From positions 30,108 to 50,590 of the forward strand of contig DBUY01000025.1 of assembly GCA_002308435.1 (NCBI GenBank): DNA of 20,483 nt. Direction: 5' to 3'. The notes below the pieces were generated by a model. That model made no database searches, was not told the origin of the DNA, and saw nothing but the letters and a program-made list of their open reading frames with translations. Below, piece after piece: positions 8,355-14,595 of this stretch. The position numbers and the translations under genes are program-made. Source of the DNA: Proteobacteria bacterium UBA1278 (GTDB taxonomy: Bacteria; Pseudomonadota; Gammaproteobacteria; Comchoanobacterales; Comchoanobacteraceae). Position 1 is the stretch's first letter. Every line of letters starts with the position of its first letter.

Positions 8355-8371
8355 GTGCTCATTATGTGCTC
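8355..8371 (+). promoter_or_regulatory. Upstream, diverged copy of the LexA-type direct repeat
   Basis: GTGCTCATTATGTGCTC has the same layout and the same seven-base middle (TCATTAT) as the element at 8383, with GTGC in place of GTTC in both arms. The two elements are exactly 28 bases apart. It is likely a second, weaker operator. Confidence 0.6.
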
Positions 8372-8376
8372 GCCCC

Positions 8377-8405
8377 TTGATTGTTCTCATTATGTTCTCT
8401 ATACT
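8377..8405 (+). promoter_or_regulatory. lexA-dinB promoter
   Basis: TTGATT (8377-8382) and TATACT (8400-8405) are separated by exactly 17 bases. The spacer is almost completely filled by the GTTC-N7-GTTC element, so a bound repressor would block RNA polymerase. Transcription would begin near 8412, just before the AAGGAG ribosome site at 8423. Confidence 0.75.
8383..8397 (+). promoter_or_regulatory. LexA operator (SOS box) of the GTTC-N7-GTTC type
   Basis: GTTC-TCATTAT-GTTC is a direct repeat with an 11-base period and lies between the -35 and -10 of the lexA promoter. This is the established alphaproteobacterial SOS box and differs from the CTGT-N8-ACAG palindrome of E. coli. No CTGT-N8-ACAG palindrome was found in the lexA upstream region by eye. 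Confidence 0.75.
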
Positions 8406-8434
8406 GAAATCATAGGTCAATTAAGGAGATGCTG

Positions 8435-9046
8435 ATGTTAACGCTAGCACAACACCGGGTATATCGATTTATTCAACAATTCGTAACACAATATAACTAC
8501 TCTCCGACTACGTCTGAAATTGCTGCGGGTATTGGGATCCAGTCACGTGGTGTTGTTCATCGTTATTTGAAGGCACTTGAGCTCGCTGGTTATATTGATT
8601 TGGTCCCACATAAAAAACGCAATATCCATCTCCGTCCACGTGTTGCAGAAAAAACTGAATTTTCACTACCATTACTTGGTCGTATTGCCGCAGGTGAGCC
8701 TATTGAGGCTATCCATGATGACGAGACGGTTAACGTGACTGAGATGTTTCTTACGCCTGGGCGATATGCATTACGCGTCAAGGGGGACTCTATGATTGAT
8801 GAAGGGATACAGGATGGTGATATTATTATTTGCCAGCATGCTAATCAGGCGAATAATGGCCAGATTGTTGTGGCACTTATTGATCAGCATGAGGCAACTC
8901 TTAAGCGTCTACAGACCAATAACGATGCAACTGTTAGTCTGATTCCTGCAAACACCAACCATCGTATACAGATTTACCCAAGTCATCGGGTCACAATACA
9001 AGGCATTTTTATTGGCCTACTGCGGTTATCTCCTCAACCTGTATAA
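8435..9046 (+). CDS. lexA: LexA repressor
   Basis: LexA represses SOS genes and cleaves itself when RecA filaments form after DNA damage. The 203-residue protein has an N-terminal winged helix (about 1-68) and a C-terminal S24 peptidase fold. The cleavage site is Ala86-Gly87 in GRIAAGEPI, the nucleophile is Ser119 in VKGDSMIDEG and the general base is Lys157 in EATLKRL. AAGGAG at 8423-8428 abuts an ATG at 8429 and is correctly spaced for the in-frame ATG at 8435, so the latter is chosen. The recognition-helix region (QSRGVVHRYLKALELAGYI) differs from E. coli SPNAAEEHLKAL and recalls the alphaproteobacterial form with HR, which fits the operator found upstream. It is followed after 16 bases by dinB. 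Confidence 0.95.
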   Translation: MLTLAQHRVYRFIQQFVTQYNYSPTTSEIAAGIGIQSRGVVHRYLKALELAGYIDLVPHKKRNIHLRPRVAEKTEFSLPLLGRIAAGEPIEAIHDDETVNVTEMFLTPGRYALRVKGDSMIDEGIQDGDIIICQHANQANNGQIVVALIDQHEATLKRLQTNNDATVSLIPANTNHRIQIYPSHRVTIQGIFIGLLRLSPQPV

Positions 9047-9062
9047 ATAATGGGGGTGGTAT

Positions 9063-10313
9063 ATGTTTCAAAATTGGCCGCGGTGTATAATATGTGTTGA
9101 TATGAATGCGTTTTTCGCTTCTGTTGAACAGTTACTGGATCCAAAATTAAGAAAGCGCCCGGTCGCTATCACCAATGGTCATCATGGATCATGCATTATT
9201 ACTGCCTCTTATGCGGCACGTGCCTATGGCATCAAGACAGGCATGCCCCTTTCACAAGCGCGTTGGCTTTGTCCTGATTTGATACAGATGCCTGCCCGTG
9301 CAACGATTTATGAATCCTATTCCAAGCGATTAATGCGCTTATTGCATGATCATTTTACGCCAGATATTGAAGTGTTTTCAGTGGATGAGGCGTTTTTAGA
9401 TATGACACGCGTATACCATCGTTACCAATCCCCCCGTCTATTGGCGCAATCAATTCAAGATGCAGTTCGGCAACAGTTGTCATTGCCGTGCTCGGTTGGG
9501 ATTTCTGGAGATAAAACGACCGCTAAATATGCTGCAAAATGTCACAAGCCAATGGGTGTAACTGTTATTGAGCCAATAATTTCTGAACGCATACTCGCGC
9601 CGTTACCCGTATCTGAGCTCTGTGGAATTGGGCCACGAACAACCCGTTATTTATCTCAGTATGGCGGGGTGAACTGTGGTTCGGTAAAGCGTATCCCTGT
9701 TTCTTTATTGAGGAAAAAGTTTGGGATTAAAGGGCAGCGGTTATGGCTGATGTGTGCTGGTCGTGATCCGGATAGTGTACGTGCTTATCTTAAACCTGCT
9801 CAAAGCATGGGCCACAGTAAGATATTGCCACCGGGTGTAAACTCACACGGTCGACTGACGGCATATCTGGATGCGATGGCATTTAAATTGGCTTACCGCA
9901 TGCAGTTGCAGCCTTACTATTCAGCAGCATTTTTTTGTAAAATTACTTTTAGTCAGCGGTCCTATGGTTATGAGTTGGCATTGACTCAGCCAACTAATCA
10001 ATATGCGATCTTGTCGCAGTGGGTAAAGGCATTGATACCACATGTGCCAATCAGCTCAATGGTACGACGGGTACAGATCAACGCGTTGTCATTAACGCAG
10101 GCTATGCAGAATGATTTATTTGAGAGCCATCATGCCCAATCAGATAACTCAGTGGAGCAACTTGTTGCTGACATTAATGCGCGATTTGGTCGATCTACAC
10201 TTGTGCCGGCTCGTTTAACACATTTATTGGAGCGTATTCAGGCAACCAATGTCATCTCACCATCATGGAAGGGTGGGGTGCCTAATCCAGGGCGACAGAC
10301 AATATGGGACTAA
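9063..10313 (+). CDS. dinB: Y-family DNA polymerase IV (DinB)
   Basis: DinB is an error-prone translesion polymerase. The 416-residue protein carries the metal-binding residues Asp13 in CVDMNAFFASVEQ and Asp108-Glu109 in FSVDEAFLD, the fingers segment TASYAARAYGIKTGM, SVGISGDKTTAKYAAKCHKPMG in the palm and the helix-hairpin-helix GIGPRTTRYL. A beta-clamp motif of the QxxLF kind (QNDLFE) occurs in the C-terminal part, as expected for clamp-dependent polymerases. A purine-rich GGGGGTGG sits before the ATG. It is the second gene of an SOS-controlled lexA-dinB operon. It could be called by a plain Y-family name, but length and motifs favour DinB over UmuC or ImuB. Confidence 0.93.
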   Translation: MFQNWPRCIICVDMNAFFASVEQLLDPKLRKRPVAITNGHHGSCIITASYAARAYGIKTGMPLSQARWLCPDLIQMPARATIYESYSKRLMRLLHDHFTPDIEVFSVDEAFLDMTRVYHRYQSPRLLAQSIQDAVRQQLSLPCSVGISGDKTTAKYAAKCHKPMGVTVIEPIISERILAPLPVSELCGIGPRTTRYLSQYGGVNCGSVKRIPVSLLRKKFGIKGQRLWLMCAGRDPDSVRAYLKPAQSMGHSKILPPGVNSHGRLTAYLDAMAFKLAYRMQLQPYYSAAFFCKITFSQRSYGYELALTQPTNQYAILSQWVKALIPHVPISSMVRRVQINALSLTQAMQNDLFESHHAQSDNSVEQLVADINARFGRSTLVPARLTHLLERIQATNVISPSWKGGVPNPGRQTIWD

Positions 10314-10409
10314 TGCTGTTTGTATTGCTTATGCTATGTGATGCGATCTGTTTTCGTGTAGCGAGCAGTTTGTGAATATGTGGTGGACTGAGATAGGGTT
10401 TTCCAATAC

Positions 10410-10438
10410 TTGTTCAGGGCCGTTACTGTGCGTATAAT
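10410..10438 (+). promoter_or_regulatory. Strong candidate promoter for the RnfH-like gene
   Basis: TTGTTC (10410-10415) and a consensus TATAAT (10433-10438) are 17 bases apart, giving transcription start near 10445. This argues against a coding start at 10410 and in favour of the ATGs at 10461/10464. Confidence 0.65.
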
Positions 10439-10463
10439 GTGGGTATTTTTGATAGAGGCTATG

Positions 10464-10733
10464 ATGCAGTGTACGGTGATGCAATCAAACTATGTCCTAC
10501 GATTGATTGAGATTGATATTGCGTTGCCATGCAGAGTGGTTGATGCGCTCTCAGCGCTCAAGACAAATGGCTGTATAGAAAATGACCAATCATATACCTA
10601 CTCGGTGTATGGTCGTCGCATGGCTTTAAATGATGTGTTGCAATGTGGGGACCGTCTTGATCTTGTTATCCCATTACCAGTGAGCCCAGTTGAGCGCAGA
10701 AGGGCGTTGGCATTAAAAAGGAAAAACCGATAG
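10464..10733 (+). CDS. rnfH: RnfH/UPF0125 family ubiquitin-fold protein
   Basis: RnfH-family proteins are about 90-100 residues, have a ubiquitin-like beta-grasp fold and occur in beta/gammaproteobacteria, sometimes with the Rnf electron-transport complex; their exact role is unclear. This protein has 89 residues from ATG 10464. Family features are a first strand, the VVDALSALKTNG helix, YSVYGRRMALNDVLQCGDRLDLVIPLP (compare E. coli NKVGIYSRPAKLSDSVHDGDRVEIYRPL) and a basic C-terminus PVERRRALALKRK. GAGG at 10455-10458 is spaced for ATG 10464; an adjacent ATG is at 10461. A frame opening at TTG 10410 begins inside the -35 and is rejected. No rnf or ratA gene is nearby. Confidence 0.82.
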   Translation: MQCTVMQSNYVLRLIEIDIALPCRVVDALSALKTNGCIENDQSYTYSVYGRRMALNDVLQCGDRLDLVIPLPVSPVERRRALALKRKNR

Positions 10734-10741
10734 TTAGCCAT

Positions 10742-10764
10742 CTATCCACAAAACCTGTGGATAA
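10742..10764. promoter_or_regulatory. Inverted pair of DnaA-box-like sequences
   Basis: TATCCACA (10743-10750) and TGTGGATA (10756-10763) form a perfect eight-base inverted repeat with a five-base centre. Read as 9-mers, the minus-strand copy (10764-10756) is a perfect TTATCCACA DnaA box and the plus-strand copy (10742-10750) has one mismatch. It lies 8 bases after the rnfH-like stop. There is no T-run, so a terminator is unlikely. Confidence 0.5.
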
Positions 10765-11131
10765 CTTTGGGGATTATTTGAACTTTTGTATTGCGGAACC
10801 TGATGAATAGGCGGCTTCTAGCGAATTGGTTAAAATATTACCACCCTCTATGTGTCTGTATATATGCAGTAATATAAAGTAGGGCATGCATGGTTGGTGT
10901 ATTTCCGTGAAACATTAAGAGATTATTTTATTGACGCTGAGTGGCTTGTGGGAATGATTGACCAGGTGATAATTGGTGTGACGATGTTTGTGGTCATAAA
11001 TTATTCATTTTGTGTCTCAGTGAACGAAGTGTTTAGTTTGAGATAAATACGAGATGGACTCTCTATTCCGACTGAGATGGAAACAATTAAAAAAATTGAC
11101 AATTTTTCTTGCAATTCTCTTAAGGCATTGT
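10765..11131. other. Intergenic stretch without a recognised gene
   Basis: No reading frame with a start, ribosome site and sensible composition is seen on either strand, and no tRNA or known riboswitch was recognised. The stretch is AT-rich, with runs such as AATTAAAAAAATTGAC near 11085-11100. It probably holds the porin promoter. TTGCAA (11110-11115) with TATGTT (11132-11137), 16 bases apart, and TTGACA (11096-11101) are the candidates. Confidence 0.45.
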
Positions 11132-11171
11132 TATGTTTTCGTGGTCAATAGTTTTAAGGAGAGATTTGACA

Positions 11172-11969
11172 ATGAATATGAATAAAACTTCATTCGCGCT
11201 TGCAGCGGCCTCAATGCTGTTGGCACAAGCCACAATCGCACAGGTTAAAACACCATTCGGTGTGGCTGCTGGTTATCTTGGCACAAGTCGTGTCGATTCT
11301 GGTGTTGCTTATGTAAAAGATAAAGCTGCTTACGGTGCTATTCTTGGCATGCAGAGACCATTTGGTTCATATGCATTGGGATTGAGTGTTGCTGGTCACA
11401 ATATCGACAATGGTAACACCACCGCTGATCATCAAATTGTCGTTTCATCCGGTATCATGAGTCCTGTAGGTTCACCAAATAGTTTTAAATGGGCAGCAGG
11501 TATTGCTCGGCAATTCCCGAATGGTGATCTGAGCAACTACACTGAAGGTGGTGTTCGTGCTGGTAAAAAGTTTGGTAACTATACCGTTGCTGGAAGCATT
11601 ATCTACACAGATAACGGATGGGGCGTTGCTGATGACACATGGAAGTATTCACTTGGAACTGGTATGAAGATATCAAGCTTTGACGTTGCTGCGACGCTAT
11701 ATACTGTAGATTCACAGAGCGGAAACAGTTCTAACCTACTTGGTGATAACAAATGGAGTGGTTTACTGTTAAAAACAGCGTTCAATTTCCCAAAGCTTGC
11801 TAAGATCGGTATTGCCTATGACATCAATGATGCAAGTGCGACACCAGATAGTGGTATGCTTGTCGCCACAGTTGGTTTAGGTCAGTTCTTTGGTGGGGAT
11901 AGTAAGACAGATCTTTACGCTTCACCTGACACTGCTCGCGTTGGTCTTGCCTCCACAACAGCGTTCTAA
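11172..11969 (+). CDS. Exported porin-like outer-membrane beta-barrel protein
   Basis: The 265-residue protein starts with a clear signal peptide: a short basic start (MNMNK), a hydrophobic core and probable cleavage after ATIA-Q. The mature part is rich in glycine, serine, threonine and alternating hydrophobic residues, e.g. AAYGAILGMQRPFGSYALGL and WKYSLGTGMKI, as in outer-membrane barrels. A C-terminal barrel strand ending in phenylalanine is also seen (last residue F), which suits BamA-dependent insertion. AAGGAG at 11156-11161 favours ATG 11172 over an upstream in-frame ATG at 11133. No named porin family could be assigned by eye. The gene is monocistronic, with a strong terminator, and may be well expressed. 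Confidence 0.8.
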   Translation: MNMNKTSFALAAASMLLAQATIAQVKTPFGVAAGYLGTSRVDSGVAYVKDKAAYGAILGMQRPFGSYALGLSVAGHNIDNGNTTADHQIVVSSGIMSPVGSPNSFKWAAGIARQFPNGDLSNYTEGGVRAGKKFGNYTVAGSIIYTDNGWGVADDTWKYSLGTGMKISSFDVAATLYTVDSQSGNSSNLLGDNKWSGLLLKTAFNFPKLAKIGIAYDINDASATPDSGMLVATVGLGQFFGGDSKTDLYASPDTARVGLASTTAF

Positions 11970-11990
11970 TCCAGAATTAGACGATCAACG

Positions 11991-12020
11991 AAAAGCAGCC
12001 TACGGGCTGCTTTTTGTTTT
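11991..12020 (+). terminator. Rho-independent terminator after the porin-like gene
   Basis: AAAAGCAGCC (11991-12000), loop TACG and GGCTGCTTTT (12005-12014) make a ten-pair stem that runs directly into a T-rich tail to 12020. It lies about 20 bases after the stop codon. Confidence 0.95.
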
Positions 12021-12377
12021 CTGATGGTGGATATTACTCGCTTTGTGCATTATGTGTTGTGTTGAACCTATCACTTTCTGATATGCTTTGATCTGGTGAC
12101 TCTTATTTGACAAATCACTTTGTTCAGCATCAACTCGTTAACGCGATTATCAAACCATTACCTCGTGCTTGTGTCACTATCTGTGATGTTTCTGTTCCTG
12201 TTCTGTTTCGATCCTTTACAACCCTGTAACTCTTGTACTCGGTCATTGACGCGTTACCTGATGTCTCTGACGAACTTATTGCACTATTATAGGAATTCAT
12301 AAGGGCATGATCTAATCTTTACTCGTCGCATTTCTGCGACTCCACCAGCTCTTCAATCGCAGTTCGACGTTTTATAT
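12021..12377. other. Intergenic stretch without a recognised gene
   Basis: A plus-strand frame at 12120-12302 opens only with TTG and has no ribosome site or recognisable product. A small hairpin, GTCGCA-TTTC-TGCGAC (12325-12340), lies just past the end of the leftward gene at 12378 and could help end its transcript, but no T-run follows it on the minus strand. Confidence 0.5.
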
Positions 12378-12890
12378 TTAAATGATACGAATACTGGCGC
12401 CGAGTGATAACATGTATTCAACGCTGTCTTGTAATGTCCAATGATGATTTAATCGGCGCGAAATTAGCTTAAGACTTGAAAACTGGTTGATTGGATATGC
12501 GACACCCAAACCCAACATCAGTCCTTTGCGTTTGTTGTCCACATCGATCTCTTGGTGAGCGTAATACGCAGCGTATCCAACCTGATAAAACAGGCTAAAG
12601 CGCGTACTTGACTCTGCGTGGACATCAACGAGTAGATACTTAAAGTGTTCCGAATCTTGAATACTCGTCCCGGCGGCAATACTCAGCCCTGGTACTAATT
12701 GGTAAGCACACTCTATATACTCTTGTGTGCTTGGTACATTGTCAGTCCCATCAAGATATAATGATACTGCGACTGAACGGCCCTGTTGTGTCTCAGCGGC
12801 ACTGTTTTCTGCAGCAGACGCATGAAGGGTCGTTAACAGGATCGCAGTTGCGATCGCTGCACACATATTATGAATTTTCTGGTAAGGCAT
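12378..12890 (-). CDS. Small exported beta-barrel-like protein, paralog A
   Basis: No family name is recognised. From ATG 12890 (AGGAT eight bases upstream) the 170-residue protein begins MPYQKIHNMCAAIATAIL and has a signal peptide with likely cleavage after HASA-A. An upstream in-frame ATG at 12959 would put 23 polar residues before it and is not preferred. The mature part has alternating polar and hydrophobic strands and Gly/Tyr turns, consistent with a small outer-membrane barrel of about eight strands. It shares a common scaffold with the next gene: a YxxxxYxL strand, an A-GTSxxD turn, a FKYLLVDVHAES strand-turn, a VGYAAYY strand and GLMLGLGVAYPINQ. It is probably a tandem duplicate. The pair may share a transcript (98-base gap). 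Confidence 0.75.
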   Translation of the reverse strand: MPYQKIHNMCAAIATAILLTTLHASAAENSAAETQQGRSVAVSLYLDGTDNVPSTQEYIECAYQLVPGLSIAAGTSIQDSEHFKYLLVDVHAESSTRFSLFYQVGYAAYYAHQEIDVDNKRKGLMLGLGVAYPINQFSSLKLISRRLNHHWTLQDSVEYMLSLGASIRII

Positions 12891-12988
12891 TTTTATTATC
12901 CTATTATTGTTATTAATGGGCGTTGACACACTCTGACTTTTTGAGGAGACCGATGTCATCGAGAGTGCAGTGAGGTCAGTTCCTTGTG

Positions 12989-13492
12989 TTATTGGTGTAT
13001 TCCGAATTTGAGTGTACCACCTACTGATACGATCATCTGTCCGCTGTCCTCATCACCGATCGTGATATCGTCCATGTATCTGATCATTGTTGTGAATGTG
13101 GCATAGGTGTTGACTGGATATGCCATGCCAAATCCAAGCAGTAGGCCGTTGTATTCTTCAGTTGTTGTGTAGTGTGCTACACCAACTTCATACATAAATG
13201 CCCAGCTGTCCATTGATTCAGGGTGAATATTCACCAGTGCATAATGGAAGTCGCCGGGGTCTGACATGCTGAATCCGGTTGCGATTGTGGCGGTGGTGTG
13301 TAAGTCATAGCCCGCTTGAAGGTATTCCTCGCTCACTGATAATTCGCCAGTACCAAGAAATGCGGATACTGAAAATGGCCTTGTGGCCACGTTTTTGTTG
13401 TAGATCAGCGTGCTGTAATTAGCCATGACTTCTGTTGTGCTCATCATTGTGAGTAAACAGATTAGTATCGAGAAGTTAGTTTTGTTTTTCAT
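12989..13492 (-). CDS. Small exported beta-barrel-like protein, paralog B
   Basis: From ATG 13492 the protein has 167 residues: MKNKTNFSILICLLTMM, a signal peptide ending near EVMA-N, and a beta-rich mature part. A longer in-frame start at 13552 would add 20 polar residues and is rejected. The body matches paralog A: EEYLQAGYDL, ATGFSMSDPGDFHYALVNIHPES, YEVGVAHYTTTEEY and GLLLGFGMAYPVNTY occur in the same order, with a shared end strand (SVGGTLKFGI in B, SLGASIRI in A). It is upstream of A and so is transcribed first. Eight-stranded barrels of this size include OmpA/OmpW-like and PagL-like proteins, but none of their diagnostic residues was recognised. No good Shine-Dalgarno is visible before the chosen ATG. 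Confidence 0.72.
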   Translation of the reverse strand: MKNKTNFSILICLLTMMSTTEVMANYSTLIYNKNVATRPFSVSAFLGTGELSVSEEYLQAGYDLHTTATIATGFSMSDPGDFHYALVNIHPESMDSWAFMYEVGVAHYTTTEEYNGLLLGFGMAYPVNTYATFTTMIRYMDDITIGDEDSGQMIVSVGGTLKFGIHQ

Positions 13493-13612
13493 CGTTGAAC
13501 TATGAAGCTTAATGTGTATACGAAAATTATCACTAGCTGTATACCTTTGCAACTACTTTTGGGTATAGATTCTTCAAGTGATTATGTATACAGGTTGTTT
13601 TGTCATTCGTTT

Positions 13613-13680
13613 TGCTGAGTGGCTTCGGCACTCAGCAGGCTTGCGCTCGAGCTGCTTAGCGATAGGGGGAGGCTGCTGAG
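13613..13680. repeat. Overlapping inverted repeats with alternative pairing
   Basis: TGCTGAGTG (13613-13621) and CACTCAGCA (13629-13637) form a nine-pair hairpin with a seven-base loop. CTCAGCAG (13631-13638) can instead pair with CTGCTGAG (13673-13680) over a larger loop that holds the palindrome GCTCGAGC (13645-13652). The two structures exclude each other. No T-run follows on either strand. The block lies directly after the cupredoxin stop codon and could stabilise or help end its mRNA. Confidence 0.55.
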
Positions 13681-13684
13681 TTTC

Positions 13685-14476
13685 CTAGAACACTTTAACC
13701 ATATCTAAATACTGATCGACCCGCTCTGGATGCGAGAATATTTTACCTTTCAATACTTCGCCTGCTTTGCGAACATCATCTAGATTACCACTATTGTTCC
13801 CGACCTGGATAACGCCAACGTGTCCGACAATGTAGTGGTAGTTACAAATATATAGATATACGCCTGGCTTTGTGAATTTGACAATCAGCTTTTCATTCAT
13901 TGCCCCCTTGAATGGTTCGGCGCCACTGGGGATAGCATTGCCATTACCGATCACCTCTTCAGGTGTTTGCACGTTGTGCCCATAGCTCACTGGTTGGAAT
14001 TCAATTGAATCACCGGTTTTGATGTGGATGTAGCCTGGATTAAATACCATGGCGCCATCAGGGCTGTTGTTTAACATTTCGACCTTGTGCGTGGTTGGGT
14101 TTGTATTCGGCTCCTCAGCGGGTGCTGTTGTGGATGCTTGCGCTGATTTTTTTTCAACTGCCGAAGCTGGAGTTGCCATTGATACAGATTCTGTCTTGTT
14201 TGCTTTCTTTGTTTGTGTTGCCGTGCCTGATTGTTTGGCCGGTACTCCACTTGCTTGACCGTTGTTATTTACGTTGACAACAATTTCCTGGTTGTTCTGG
14301 TTAGCTTGTTCGAGTTCCTGAAAGATCGTATAGAGATAGCTGCTGTTGTAGGCGATACATGATAGTAGCAATAAATGCACAGCTTTATAGACTGTGTTGA
14401 TGTGTATTAGCAGTGCTTGGTTTTGTAGGTTTTGGCGATTAAACATGCTACGCGAGAGCTGACGATGTTTTATCAT
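13685..14476 (-). CDS. Membrane-anchored pseudoazurin-like cupredoxin with histidine at the axial position
   Basis: Pseudoazurins are small blue-copper electron carriers of the periplasm. Here the domain covers about residues 129-240: VEMLNNSPDGAMVF, GYIHIKTGD, YGHNVQTPEE, FTKPGVYLYIC and VGVIQVGN are all pseudoazurin blocks. Copper ligands are His167 (GHNV), Cys211 and His214 (CNYH). The usual Met five residues after the second His is His219 (codon 13820-13822). Before the domain are one membrane anchor (about 28-51) and a long linker of roughly 75 residues rich in Asn, Gln, Ala, Thr and Lys. AAGGGA upstream is spaced for the ATG at 14476; in-frame ATGs at 14482, 14515 and 14521 are alternatives. 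It would sit in the inner membrane with the copper domain in the periplasm. No redox partner gene is adjacent. Confidence 0.85.
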   Translation of the reverse strand: MIKHRQLSRSMFNRQNLQNQALLIHINTVYKAVHLLLLSCIAYNSSYLYTIFQELEQANQNNQEIVVNVNNNGQASGVPAKQSGTATQTKKANKTESVSMATPASAVEKKSAQASTTAPAEEPNTNPTTHKVEMLNNSPDGAMVFNPGYIHIKTGDSIEFQPVSYGHNVQTPEEVIGNGNAIPSGAEPFKGAMNEKLIVKFTKPGVYLYICNYHYIVGHVGVIQVGNNSGNLDDVRKAGEVLKGKIFSHPERVDQYLDMVKVF

Positions 14477-14595
14477 AAACATTCCCTTAATCACTGTCAA
14501 TCTTGCATCTATCATTACCAAGTACGTGTAGACCTGCTTGTGCTAACACCCTGTCCAGGTTAATATATTAGGTCATATCTGGTTTATCACGGCAC

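Noticed and set aside
10410..10463. Longer N-terminus for the RnfH-like protein from TTG 10410
   Set aside because: It starts in the -35 of a strong promoter and would add residues not found in the family.
12120..12302. A 60-codon hydrophobic plus-strand frame in the porin-barrel gap
   Set aside because: It opens with TTG, lacks a Shine-Dalgarno and promoter, and resembles nothing known; chance is adequate.
12325..12340. Hairpin GTCGCA-TTTC-TGCGAC as a terminator of paralog A
   Set aside because: The stem is only six pairs and no T-run follows on the minus strand, so it is noted only inside the intergenic entry.
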